A stretch of DNA of 64,000 nt from Diatrype stigma (taxonomy: Eukaryota; Ascomycota; Sordariomycetes; Xylariales; Diatrypaceae): the NCBI GenBank assembly GCA_022225965.2, contig JAKJXP020000062.1:62001-126000 (forward strand), read 5' to 3'. The position numbers were made by a program, and so were the translations under genes. The notes under the pieces were generated by a model that saw only the letters and a program-made list of their open reading frames with translations, ran no database searches and was not told the DNA's origin. Shown one piece after another: positions 21,180-33,998 of this stretch; the stretch's first letter is position 1; every line of letters begins with the position of its first letter.

Positions 21180-24100
21180 TGGTCTTAATATTATTTAAAT
21201 TTTCTTTATACTTATCCGCGATAAACTTATAATGCTGCGGTACTTTATTAACTGGTAAAATAGGCATTTTAATAAATAATCGATAATTGGAAATGAAATC
21301 TTGGGTATTATGAAAATAATTACAAGAAATAGCTACATAAATAACGTCCGATAATAAACGAATATACCATTTATTCGTGCCATTATAAAATTTTTGTTTT
21401 CGGCTTAGTTAACCTAAATGAAATCCCCGGCAATAAAGCTAATACGTTTATTAAACCTGCGAATATAATATAAATTTCTTTTTTTCGTAATAAATAAATA
21501 ATAACCGCATAAATTTATTTCGCTATAAACGTAAGGTTTTTATACCATTAAAAGGGTTTCGTATTAAAAATCGCCAAGTATTAATCGTAATTTGCTAAAA
21601 ACGCTTTTTTTAATAGTTTTATAAAAATACGATCGTCCGTATTTTTTCGTAACCGTTTATTTTTAAGCAAAGAATTTTTCCGCGTTTAAATAATAAAGGG
21701 TAGTATTTTATAAAATATAAGCGGCAATCGATGGAAATCGTCGTTTGCAATAGCTACAGCAAAATCAATATTTTTTTTTCTTTTTTCGGTAATATTTCGT
21801 AAATTAATAAAATTAAAAAATAAAAAGCAATTAAATTAAATAATTTGAAATACATAATAAAGATTAAATACGATTATATCGAAACTTTTATTAAATAAGA
21901 ATTTTAACGTTTATTTAAAATTTTTTCTTTAAATAAGGGTTTTAATAACTTTATAATGGTTTATAAATATTATTTCGCATTTATATAATCTAAATAAAAA
22001 AAATAAATTAAAAATTATTTTCGATATAAAATTTAAGAATAAGTTTTTTATTTATATTTATTTTTTTCCGGTAAAATAAAAATTAGGTTATAAGAACCAT
22101 ATTAAGCGATAATATTTAATATATATAGGCCAATATAAATATTTAGAAATCTTTTTTAATTTAAAAATTAATTTCTTCGAGCTTTTAAATTGGCTTATTA
22201 CCGACGGGTTAATATATTTTTTATTAAAAATAATATATATGCAATAATAGGTTATCCTTAATATATTAATATTTTATAATTAAAACCTATTAAAACCTCG
22301 GGCTTACGAACGGAAAGCATTATAGCCGTACCTTTCGCCGTATTATGCATGTCCGCGGTATTTACGGAATTTAATCGTTCTGTTTTAGTATTCCGGGCTT
22401 CCTTCGCCTTTGCGTTAATAGCTTGTTTGGTATTTCTTATATTGCTTTTTAATATTAAGATTTAATAAAAATATTATATGGCCTTTTTTTTAACGACGAT
22501 GGTATTTAATAATCGTTCGTAACTTTATAATAATTAATTCGTATTAAATATCGCTAATAAAAATTAAATAAAGATTTAATAAATAATAATAACCTAATTA
22601 AAAACGCAAAAACGCGCGATTTAAATATAATATTTATTAATATTAAGATAATCCTTTATTAAGAAAACCAAAATCGAACGACAAAAAGGTTTAATATAGT
22701 CGTTACGTAACCAATAACGAAGGAAAATTAAAAGAACAAATGCGCCTTATAAAAAGTTTTAGATACGAAATAAATCGAAATGCTTTTTAGGGCTTTAAAA
22801 TCGAGGCCATTCCGGTAATACTATAAATTCCTAATATACTTAATAAACAACGATGGCCGCAAAATTAATAAAAATGCATTAATTTTTCTTAAATAAGAAA
22901 TAATATAGGATGCATAAAAAGCCTTAATATTCGGAATAAACTGCGTCGACCGTTTAAATCCTAATAAAGTCCAAAGCTGGAAATAATAATCGAAGGCTTT
23001 TTATAAAATATTCGTCGAGATAAAATTCGAATTTGGTTAAAGTTTTTTTTCGAAATTTCGTAATCCGTAGGCGATATAATTTGGCGATGTTATTTTAATG
23101 TTATACATAATATTTACTTTATTAAATAAAATTAAATTCCATATTCCTTCGATTCGCGATAAATATAAAACACATTTTATAAAGGAAATTGGCTTAATAT
23201 AAAAAATAGCCAAATAATTCTTATATTTAAGGCATGTCTTTTATTAAATAATAAATATAAAAACAAACAAATATGTTTTCTTTTTTAATATTAATTTCGC
23301 GTTTAGCATTTAATTGGTAAATATAAAATAAGGCTTTAAATATGTCAATTAATTCGGTACCATAAAAACCCAGTATTAACGGCAAAACGTTTTAATTTTA
23401 TAGGCATCGGTTTAATATAAAAAATTCGTTTATAAAATAAAAACCCATTATTGCTTTATATATATTTCGGTAAAGGCTAAAGGCATTTACGAATATTTAA
23501 AATGGCAATAAAAAAACTTCTTTAAAGGTAAAGTTTTTTATAAAGTGCTTTTGGCCATATATTTTTAATTTTAACTCGGCCTTATATAAGAATAATAGCT
23601 TTATTATACGGTATTCCTGCCGCTATCGGTTAAATAAATAACGAACGGCGTATTCGATAAAAAAAAACGCAGGACGTATATCGGAATTATTAAGGTCGAA
23701 ATTATAATCGATAATAATAAATTCGATACGGCATATAATATGATTTGGTTTTAATATAAATTCGTTATCCTTTATTAAAACCAATTCGGTATAGCTTTAA
23801 ATAAATTATGAATTTTTTATTGTTACCGAAAAGTTATTTATATTAATTGGCAAATCTTTACATTCAAATAGCCGTTATAGGAATATTATAAGTTTCTTAA
23901 TCGTATTTATTTTTTGGGCTTTTTTTATAAAGTCCAGATTATAGTAAATAATCCGGCTAAAATAATTTTTTTCATACCGAAATCGATTAATAAAACATAA
24001 GCCTATCGTATATTGCCATCGTACGAAATTCGAAAGAAAAATGAAACTTTTTTTTTTATTAAGATACCGAAAGAATTAATTTAACGTAATACAAAAAAAT

Positions 24101-26060
24101 TCCCCTTATTATCGCGTCTTTTAAGAATTTTAAATATATCCATTTATATAATATGTTATGCTTTAATAAATATTTACGCATAAAAATAATAATAATAATA
24201 ATATTGCAATAATATCGAATAAATCGAAAACAAATATATTTTTATAAAGATTAATTCGTATTAATAATAAAGTCCGGTTTAATTTCATATTTAATTTTTT
24301 TAATTTTCGTAAGGGCATATTTTTAGTTAATAACGAAAAAAAAATATCGTTTCGTTTCGGTATGCTTTAAATTTTTTTTAAGCTATTTGCTAATTAAAAA
24401 ATTTCGATTAAATAAAAATGCGCCGATTATAAAACGTAATATTTTTTTTTCCAAATAATTAATACAATATAAAATATCGATATGGTATAATTTTGGGGCT
24501 TATGAACGATTTCGTTTAATTTATCCTTAAATTATAAAGCAATATAAAAAGTAATATGGGAAATAATTGGCTTAAAGCTTTTTGTTAACGAAATATCGAA
24601 TATTTCGAAAGCATTTCTTAATATATCGTTATATTTTAAATCGAAACTATTAATAAAGCCATCGCCTTTAAAATTAATAAACGTAAATAAGTTTGTCGTA
24701 TTTATTTGGTCTTTTTTTTTTCCTTTTGGCGTTTCGGTAAACATTTATCGAATAATAAATAAAATATTATGGTTTTCATTAATGCTTGCTTCGATTTTAT
24801 TACTATTTAGCAATAAATTATTTAAGGCCGACAAAGCTATGTCGTTAAAAGGATCTGGTAATGTATTAATAAAACTAGCGCCGAAATCGTTATGTATTTG
24901 CCATTTAATAATTATACGCTTAATATTTTTATTAATAATACCGGAATTTATATTCGGTTCGGTTATTTATGCTGTTATTAAGTCGTTATCGGAAATTTAA
25001 TTTATAAAAATTAAGGCATCGTAATTATGATTGGTATAAAAATGGCGGCGCTTATTACCGGCTATAGGCCTTTATTTCGTCGATTTTTTTTTGTTTATAA
25101 TGTCGAAACGTAAATAAATAACTATACGTCCGTATAATCCGCTAATACGAAATCGATAGGTTTAATAAATAAAATGTACAATTAAATTTAAAAAAATGGC
25201 TTTATTTGATTTTAGCATTTTTTAGCGGATAAAAACGTTTTAGCCTTAATATTTTTATGTCCCATTTCGAATTGCCACTAATTAATATAATTTTGGAATA
25301 AAAACTGTTTTTTAAAATCGCACCTTTCCGGTTTCCAAAATGGTATATATATTCGAACAATTAAATTTAATACTTTACGTTTAATATTGGTCCCTTTAAT
25401 GTTATCCTTTTTTTTTTAACATTACCATTCCGATATTATTAGGTTACGATATTTCTGCTAGCCGTAATTTTAAGCGGTAATTAAATCGCTATTAATAATA
25501 CCGATAACAACAGCTAAAGCAGTCCGTTTTTTTAAAATAAGGGCTACGAAAATATAAATCCTTTTTTTATAACAGATTTTATTTCCCCCGTATTTAATTA
25601 GCAAAATAACAAGCCTAAAAATATAAATAATAAAAACGAAATAACCATTATTTTTAATCCTTGCGAATTCCTTATTAATTTTCCAATTAAGAATAATAAA
25701 AACGAAAATTATTACGCGGCCCGCATAAACGTAAATTATTCTAATTATTTGCTTATATATTATTATTAATATTTTATAAGGAAAAATTAAAAAATTCGGT
25801 AAGAAATTCGTTAAAGCATACCTTAATCGCTTCGATTTAGCGTTTATCGACTTTTTCGGACTTAAGCAAATCCGTATTCCAAATGGATTTATGGGGTTAA
25901 ACGGCAAAAAATTAAACGCTTTCGTTAACAATTGTCGTTTTTCGACGCAGGCGTTATTTTTTATTAACTTAAATCAGTCCCGTTTAAACATTTTATTTAC
26001 GTATGCTTTTAAAGGCTTCAAATAAACGAAAAAATAATAAATCCAGGCTTATTATGTAAT
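21180..26060 (-). pseudogene. RIP-degraded large transposase-like gene(s)
   Basis: On the minus strand, frames stay open over hundreds of codons and are closed almost only by TAA/TAG, as expected when CAA, CAG or TGG codons are hit by RIP. Readable pieces in order: 26050-25470 (LLTKAFNFLPFNP...), 25020-24540 (DFGASFINTLPDPFNDIALS; MFTETPKGKKKDQ), ~23400-23160 (ILGFYGTELIDIFKALF, then IKDMP.I.ELFGYF, CFIFIANRRNMEF), 23060-22660 (DAVYSEY.GFL, EFIVLPEWPRF.SPKKHF) and 22440-22260 (NTADMHNTAKGTAIMLSVRK), 21420-21180 (IKMPILPVNKVPQHYKF). The Gly-x-Glu...DMPQ-like...Cys block followed by a SEY.G block resembles very large fungal transposase-like proteins I have seen in Fusarium/Colletotrichum genomes; family from memory, not verified. 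Several indels or separate exons are possible. Confidence 0.55.
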
Positions 26061-26404
26061 ACGCAAACGCATTAAAAGCAATTTAAAAATATAAAAAAAC
26101 AAAGCAATAAATAATTTTAAGATAAGCTTATTATTATCCGAACTTTTTATGGTAATAAAATATTAATAATATTCGTTAGGCTCATATTAAAAGCTTAATA
26201 ACCGAAACGAATAACGAGGATTTCGCAATTAAGCATAAAATTTTTTGCCTTTAACGTTTCCTTAAAAAATGTTATAATTACGACAATTTTATGTTATTAT
26301 TCGATTAAATTAAGCCGGCTATTAATATAATATCCTTAACCATAAAACTATATAATTAATACAAAAATAAATCGAAAGAATTAAATGTAAAAACCAAATT
26401 GCTA

Positions 26405-27240
26405 ATATATATTTTAATTATTTATATCGACTTTAATACGAATACCAAGAAATACATTAATTAAATCAAGCTGGACCGAAATATACCTAAATATAACGAT
26501 TATAATAAAAACAATTAGCTCTTTCGATTCGATTATCTTTTTAGGATTCCGGTATTGCAGGATTATAAGCCAGGCCGAAAAAATATTAAGCTATTATTAA
26601 TCGCAAAATTCGATATTCTTTTCGAAAAAAAAAAGCTAAAGCGGAAGGTTTAAAATTACCTAGTCGATACAAATGTTTATTTCCTTTTTAAAAGAATTTA
26701 AATCGTACCGCAAAATCCTATATTATTTATTACTGGCTTAAATTAAAGCATTAAAAATATTATAAATATTGCGGTTCGTATTAATAATAACAATATTACG
26801 GATTTTTAAGGCGTATTTAATAATGTTACTGCTATTATTATAACGGGGAAAACATAAATATCGCCGCTTTTATTTTATATTATTAATAATTCGATAACGT
26901 TTAATAATTTATGCGTCGCAATTATATAAAAAAATGGATCCGTATGTTTTATATCGAAGCATATATGGCTTATAATATATATAATAAATGGTTTACGATT
27001 TGTTATATTGCCGATTATTAAAGTATTAATACCGGTAATACCTTAATTTCGTTTATATTTTTTATATTTGGATTATATGGATAACTTAATTAAGCATAGC
27101 TAAAAATAATGGGTTATATTTTATAAAGGGCGTATTTAATGGCGATATAAAACATGGCTTGTTTTTTTATATTTCGTTTCGGAAATGCCTTATTATATAT
27201 AGCTTTTTATTAAAGATATAACATAATATTCGTTACTTAA
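26405..27240 (+). pseudogene. RIP-degraded plus-strand reading frame, unknown product
   Basis: One plus-strand frame reads ~275 codons with interruptions that are nearly all TAA: DFNTNTKKYIN.IKLDRNIP, DYKPGRKNIKLLLIAKFDIL, FLFKRI.IVPQNPILFITGL and LFFLYLDYMD-type segments further on. The other two plus frames are also partly open, as often in AT-rich DNA, but this frame has the most protein-like composition. Divergent from the transposase relic on the minus strand and inside the same inverted repeats, so likely a second gene of the same element. Function unknown. Confidence 0.45.
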
Positions 27241-28384
27241 ACGTTAATAATATTAATATATCGGGATTTTATATCGTATTCGGCATTTTATTGTTTAATT
27301 TATATTTTTTTAATTATCCAATTTAATGTGCCGTATTTTTTAAATTAAATAATTTATTAATTCGCATTTGGAACTTTATTATAAAAATTATACGTATAAC
27401 TTGGTTATGCGATTTTCGATTAGCCGTATATAATTCCTAAGCTTTTAAAAAGTTATAATTTTTATATTGGCAAGTATGCAAATATATTTCGAATTAACGG
27501 TTTCCAATTATTTAATATAAGCTCCATTAATAATCTTTATATTACAGCAATAACTGGATTAATATTAAATAACGGGCCTTCCATTTCCGAGGCTTAAATG
27601 AATATTTTAACGCGGCATATTTATATTCGCCAATCTTTATATATATTTAAACTTATATGTTAATATTACGATAGCTATAAATAATAGCCGCACTTAATTA
27701 TAACCTTTTTAACCTTAAATCTTGCAATTATAAGAAACTTTTATTACTTTAATTTCCGAATTTATTTCCTTATTACTTTAATTCTTTTATTACTTAATAC
27801 GTATTTTTTATACGATTACCTTATAATTAAATACATATTTTGCGATATAAAAAACGTAATTTCCATATAAGAAAATCTTGTTATATGGCCATTACGGGCG
27901 CGGTATTTATATTTCGATAATACCTTTTTATATAATCCGTACTTTTTATTATAATTACTAACTTATTTATATGCTTGCTTTTTTTATTACCATCCTTTTT
28001 ATAATTTTCTTATATAATTATAATAAATTCTTTAAGGCCTTAATTATTAATTTCCTTATTTAATCGATTCTTTCGTAATTATATTTGAAATAACCATTTA
28101 ATTTCGTTTAGCCATTACGTTTTGCTTTTTTATTAAAAATAATAATTTCTTATTTTTATTTCGCGCGGAATTGTTTCTTATAATTTTAAATCGTACCGTA
28201 GTTTTTAATATAACAGGCCCAGTTTATATTAAATTAAAGAAACGCTTTTATTATTACGATAATCCCCTTTTTAAAATCGGCAATCAATTATTAACCCAAT
28301 AAGTTTTATTTTATTTGCCGCAATTTGTATTTTATAACAAACCATCGGCTAGCCTTATAAAACAATTAAACCTATTTGCTTAAA

Positions 28385-29914
28385 ATGGCTAATAAAGGCA
28401 AGCAAAAAAGCGGGCCCAATATAAAAAAAAATAAATCTAAGGCTATAAAGGCCGAATCCAATAAGAAGCGTAACGAATATGTTAATTCATTATTATTATC
28501 GGATATTAATATAAAATAATTTATAATTAATTACGTATATAAAAATGACGCTTATTATTTTCGTACTAATGGTATATATCGTGCCTTTAAAAAAGCTTTT
28601 AACAAATCAAATAATTATTTATTCGGCTTAATTTTTATTTACTTTATCGGCGTTTTAAATATAATGCCGAATCATTTTATCGATGATTTTCTTTTAACGT
28701 TAAAAGCCAAAATAAAATATTAATTTATAACAAATCCAATATTAACGGGAAACATTTAATAAACCTTATTTAATTGCCGTAAATAAAATAAACATTATTA
28801 TAATCCGTATTGTAATACGAACGATTTGAAATATTTCAATTAATTCCGATTAAAAATTAAAAGCTTAGTTCCGGATATTAAGCATTTTATAAATAAAAGC
28901 AAAACCAAAAAGCCGCCTTATTAAGAAATGCGCCAAAAAAATATTAAAAGCATATTGCCATTAAAGAAAAAAAAACGCAAAGCTTTTAATAAAAACGCGG
29001 CAAAAAGATTTAAAAGTAACGATAATTCCCGTTTTTTTATTTTTTTATAATAAACGATTAACATTTTATTAATAAAATTTGTTATAATCGATCCCTATAA
29101 TAACGAAAATAACGTTAATTCCGATAATAACGAAAATAATATCGATTTTAACGATAATGCCTTATCGATACAAAAAAAACCTACCGATTAATTACAAGGT
29201 AATAAAATCTTTCGGCCCTTAATTTTTTCATAATGAACTAATATTTTATAATGCTTACGGATAATGCCGAAATAAAAGAAAATAATCTTAATAAAATGCC
29301 TTTACTTAAATCGGTTATAATAAATAAGTTCGACATTAATAATATAAAGGCAAAAAAAAAAAAACGCTAATAAAACGCCTTTATTTAAATCGGTTACGAT
29401 AAATAAACTCGATTTTAATGGTAATAAAATATCCGAATCGGCTGGAATTACCTTTAATAAAGCAAGCAAAATATATAAAAAAAAAGATTAAAATGTTAAT
29501 ATCGAAACCAAGTCCGTTAATAATTTATTTTTATAAAATTAATCTTTGCGTATTATTAATATTAAAATAATAATCCGTAAAAAGTTAAAAAAACTTTTAT
29601 GGAATTTCGATTTTAATGCCGGCGAGTTATTTATAAAAAAAAAAATCAAAAACGCCGTATCTTAATTATTCGAAAAGATTTATTTTACGATAAAAGATCG
29701 AAATTATTTCCATAAAATAATTACTTATAAGGCATATTTTTGGTTAAACCATAACTACGATATTAATATATACGGCGAAAACCTTAATATTACGAATATA
29801 TTCGATAACTTATAAGATAAAAACGAATATATCAATAACTGGATATTCCAAATAGTTATTCGTAAGGCATATAAGAATTTATATCGAAATATAGTTCGGG
29901 ATTTTATAACCTGA
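28385..29914 (+). pseudogene. RIP-degraded Lys-rich protein gene, possible cargo of the element
   Basis: Begins at a clean ATG (AAAATGGCTAAT; MANKGKQKSGPN). About 500 codons in one register region by region, with TAA as nearly the only stop. The first part is basic (NKSKAIKAESNKKRN), then a mixed domain (TNGIYRAFKKAFNKSNNYLF; FGLIFIYFIGVLNIMPNHFI), a basic stretch (LPLKKKKRKAFNKNAAKRF), two similar segments about 115 bases apart (PLLKSVIINKFD and PLFKSVTINKLD) and a C-terminal part (AYFWLNHNYDINIYGENLN). Ends near a TGA at 29912. Not recognised; could be a DNA-binding accessory protein of the element. Confidence 0.5.
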
Positions 29915-31371
29915 AGTTTTACGTATTAACATAATACATATCCAACGATTTAAAATAAAAACGGGCAATAAATACCATAACTTTTGAAACATATTTTATA
30001 TCGGTTATATATTAATATGCTTTTTTATTAATTTTATTACGGCAATCGATTTAACGTTAAACCGGATTTAAAGTTTATATGGTACCGAATATATTAATTC
30101 GGAATATATAATATATTTATAAACAGTTTTAGTTTTATATTAAAGCTTGCGAATTACGTTTATATTATTAAATTAATTTAAAAGCAAGTAATAAGCGCAA
30201 AAATAAATATTATAATTTTTTAGTTTTTTTTTATATACTTATTTACGATAGCTTTATTTTTATACCGAGATTTGCGAATTGCGTTTGTATTATTGGATTA
30301 ATTTGGAAGCAGGTAATGGTTACAAAAACGGGTATTATAATTTTCCAGCCTATTTTATATATCGCTTATATTTTAATATAAGTAATACTGGGCTATTAAT
30401 TCATATTTTATACCAGGAATTTTTTTATATCTAAATAAATGGAAGCATTAATTATATTAATTATTGCTTATATATTTACGTATTTTATAATTAAATATGT
30501 AAAACCAAATATAAAAAAATACGGTATATTAAACTTTTTATCGGAATTAAGTTTTCGGCTTAATATTTGAAATAATAAATAACGACTATAAACAAAATAC
30601 GACCGCATATTATTTAATTCCAATGCCTTTAAGGATTTAGTAACAGGATTCGATATTATAAAATCGCCTTAACGGATACGTACGTATGGATTTTATATCC
30701 TAAAAATTTTTAAATAACAAACGAAACGCCGAACCGAATAAATCCATAATAAAATCCATATAAATATAAATATGGCTATAAAAAATTAAGCATAAATGCG
30801 TATTTAAAAAGCGAAAACGCAATATCGTAACAGTAATAACGCCAAAACGTTTAATAAAGCTTTTAATAATATTTAAAATCAAATATGAATTAATATAAAA
30901 TAACGATATAAAAAGGTTTATATTACAAATAAATATAAAAAACGAAATGCAAATATTAAAATACGGCGAATTAAGTAATAAAAAATAAAAATAATTTGAA
31001 ATATAAAAATAATTTAAAGCTGCAAATAATAATAAATATAAAATCGTCCGACTTAAAATGCTGGTTATAAAAATTTAAGGCTTATTATTAGGCAAAACAA
31101 AAGCTTTAAGAGCCAAAAATATTAAATAAGCCAATTCGTTATAGCTTTGAAAATTATTATAAATACTAGTAACATTTTAAAAAGAAATACATTAATATTT
31201 AAATAAGTAAATATTAGCGTTCGTATTGTTATTAAGCTTAAATTAACTAAAAGCTTATATTTCTGCCAGAACCGTTTGTTTAGATTTTGCGATTTTGGCG
31301 CCAACGTAATTATTAGGATTAATTCTAAAATCCGAGCACCGTCTCCAAATTTCGTAACGATCTCCAAATCT

Positions 31372-31404
31372 GATTTGATCCCCGGGACCGTCTCCAAAAA
31401 CCCC
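31372..31404. repeat. Right terminal inverted repeat of the 12.9-kb element
   Basis: Inverted match of 18494-18526; preceded by two further CTCCAAA copies (31341, 31362) that look like subterminal motifs. Confidence 0.8.
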
Positions 31405-31408
31405 CCCC

Positions 31409-32889
31409 GCGCGGTAAGGTAGGTATTGTTAGCAATGATGTGCCAATTAGCTGGTGCAACTACCAGGTCTTTACGCTAACTCTTCTTCACCTGCCATTCG
31501 GCGAAAGCTTGAGGCAGGGCGGCAATCGGCCCCGCAGCCCCGGCAAGCTCTTGACCGCTTCGAATTTCATGTGAGGAGGCATCGAGGCGTCTTCTATCAC
31601 AGCTGGAATTCGTCTTTCTACACCTCATCTCACATTGCGGCCTTATTCGTAGTAGTGCAGAATGAGTACCTGATAGTAGGAGCAAGGAGGTGCAGATGGG
31701 GTTGAAGGAGGACGGAGAAATACTGCCCAAACCCTTTGTCAACAAGGGCAACTGAGTCGTTGCCTTACATACCTAGGTAGTGTTTAGTTCTTGCCTTGGC
31801 AGGCAGTATGTAGTTACGAAGTAGGAATTGCAGGAATTGCAGTGCGCAGCGCTACATACAGCATACCTATGCACATACATGCCTACATATATGTAGGGGT
31901 GTGACGGAGCAAGTAGTGTGTACATACTAAGCACCTAACCCCACTGAGAGATTTCCGTGGAACAGTGGCTCAAGCTCTGCTGCCGGAGGGTACCTGGAAT
32001 GAACCTGGTACCTGGCTCGCTGTCCTGTGCTCCGGCCTTTTGTCCCCCTTCGCACTCAAGCCACTCCCACCAAGCAACGTAGCACCCCACCCACATACCC
32101 AGACCTACACCTTAGACATCCTGGCCATCCTGGCCATCCCAGACAACGACGAATAACAAGGAGCTGACCTGACTAGGGAGAGCCGTAGTAAGTGGTAGTA
32201 AGTACCTGCAATTTAGACGCATGACCAGCAACTCGAACAAACCCAATTCTTCCTTGGCTACTCCTCGCTGCCCAAGATCTCCGTCCAGCATTGCTTTCAA
32301 ACACCAACAGCAACAAACAACACTTCCGCTACCTCATCCTCAGACAAACCTCACCTGCACTCCAGGCTTCCACCAACTACCTGGCCTGGCACCGCAACAG
32401 CAGTGTGCAATATTAATTGAGAGACTCTTGATTGAAGGTCATCGTCGCCTGATTGACTGAGCCTTAACTGCGTCAACCGCCACTAGCTATTCCGTCCCTT
32501 GTCCGCTCTTGATTCTTGATTCTTTACTCTTGACTCTTCGGCACCCCTCACGATCCCGTTGCCTGCACCTGCAGCACACCGACACCGACACCGACACCGA
32601 TACCGATACCGACATCAAATTCGAGGAGAAAAAATCGAAACAAAAATTCGACTCGGAACCCGGAGTTGGCCATCAGTCGAGCTGCTAGTATCCGCACACA
32701 CGATCTACAGGCCTACATTTCCGAGATACCGCTCTACCTTCCGTCTACGATCTCCTCTCCTACGTCACCGAGAAAACGTCCGAGTATTGGCGAAGAGCGT
32801 AATCGAGCCGTATCGGCCGTGGCAAGAGAAAGATTATAAGAAATCGCCGGTGGTCATCATCACCTGTGTCACTGCCGAATTCGGTCACA
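31409..32889. other. Intergenic and 5' UTR region upstream of Sts1 gene
   Basis: Normal base composition resumes abruptly. Short frames only. Contains a hexamer repeat at 32577-32613. Confidence 0.4.
32577..32613. repeat. CGACAC/CGATAC hexamer tandem repeat
   Basis: About six units of CCGACA/CCGATA type in the probable 5' UTR of the Sts1 gene. Confidence 0.75.
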
Positions 32890-33998
32890 ATGAACGTGCT
32901 GCTGTCGCCGCAGCCCCCTTTCTTCCCTCACCAACACGAAAACACCCATACCCGACGCTCGCCCACGCGGTCTAGTATGTCTCACCTATATTTCGCCCCC
33001 TTTTGCCGGTCATAGCAAGCTTGGGACGAGCAAACAAAAGCACATGAGGACTTTTTACTTTTTAACATCCAGCTACGTGCATCACGTACGCAGGTGCGCC
33101 ACTTATGTATGCATGCTGACATGAACTGCCCGTACTTCTAGTGTCTCCCTTCCACAACGCCATGGCGAGCAATCGAAAACGAAAAGCCGAAGACGACGGC
33201 GGCGATGAGATGTCCGTCTCTCCCCTCAGCTCCCCCGCCATCCAGTCCCGCCAGCTAGTCGCACCCCGACCGTCCAAGAAGATCCGATCGAATGAAGTTA
33301 CCGGGCGTCCCCTGACGCTCCCCCGCCTGCTCGAGACCCTCGACGCCACGCAGCTGCGCGCCGTTCTCCAGACCATCTGCGAGCGGCAGCCCGAGATCGG
33401 GGACGAGGTGGTGAAGAGCGCCCCCCGGCCGAGCGTCGCCTGCGCCCTCCAGGTCTTGCACGACTACCAGAACCGGCTGCGGGAGGCGTTCCCCTACGGC
33501 GAGTCCAGCTCCGACTACACGTACTACCGGGTCAAGCAGCCGCTGGTCGCCCTCATCGAAGCCCTCGCCGACTTCACGCCGCAGTTCCTGCCCCCCAACG
33601 AAGTGCAGGCCGGCGTGTCACTTCAGTTCCTCGACGGGGCCACCAAGGTGGCGCACAGCCTGCCCGACTGGGAGAGCCAGAGCTACCGGTACCACAAGGA
33701 GAACGTCTACGACGAGATCTCCAAGGCTTGGGCGTTGGTCATCAACGAGGCCTCGAAGAAGGGGGGCGGCTTTGTCCTGCATTCGGGCGGGTGGGACCAA
33801 ATCCTGAACAAGCACAACCAGCAGTCCGGCGGCCGGCTGGGCAGCGCTATCAACGCCATGGCTGCCAATGTTGGATGGGTTGGCGGAGCGGCCGGCCAAG
33901 GTAGCAATAGCAGCAGCAGCGCAGGCCAGAATCCTTCTATCCTGGACCAGCTCATGGCGGGCAACTACGGATCGCCGGTTCGAGTTGGACCTTGGTAG
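32890..33998 (+). CDS. sts1: Sts1/Cut8, tether of the nuclear proteasome
   Basis: Join 32890..32974 and 33142..33998 (167-bp intron, A|GTATGT...TTCTAG|TG), 313 aa. The short first exon MNVLLSPQPPFFPHQHEN is the characteristic start of filamentous-fungal Sts1 proteins and splices in phase to MSPFHNAMAS. Then a basic nuclear segment (NRKRKAEDD, PSKKIRSNE), the conserved core (GRPLTLPRLLETLDATQLR, CERQPEIGDEVV, SSDYTYYRVKQPL, HKENVYDEISKAWALVI, FVLHSGGWDQILNKHN) and the typical C-terminus GSPVRVGPW. The family anchors the 26S proteasome in the nucleus and is needed for nuclear protein degradation and mitosis. Length is normal for the family; all conserved blocks intact. Confidence 0.95.

Larger units (their letters stand above)
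18494..31404. mobile_element. ~12.9-kb RIP-degraded DNA element with terminal inverted repeats
   Basis: The A+T-rich block is bounded by inverted repeats: 18494-18526 (begins GGGGTTTTTGGAAACGGTCC) and the reverse complement of 31372-31404 (begins GGGGTTTTTGGAGACGGTCC). They agree at 30 of 33 positions and all three differences are A/G transitions, as RIP produces. The motif GACGGT/ACCGTC recurs subterminally (18505, 18535, 31337, 31387), as in many cut-and-paste elements. Base composition changes abruptly inside both repeats. CpA/TpG are scarce, TpA abundant, CpG retained. Interior shows long relic reading frames. The right end has a run of eight C; with that included, flanks GCGCAGGA and GCGCGGTA agree at 6/8, a possible but weak target duplication. 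Superfamily not settled. Confidence 0.75.

Noticed and set aside
25470..25931. 153-codon minus frame as an intact gene
   Set aside because: Open only as part of a longer RIP-damaged frame; the Ile/Tyr/Asn excess points to mutated Thr/His/Asp codons, so treated as relic.
18494..31404. Centromere or CRISPR-like array as explanation of the AT-rich block
   Set aside because: No regular spacers or satellite units; RIP signature plus terminal inverted repeats and coding relics explain it better.
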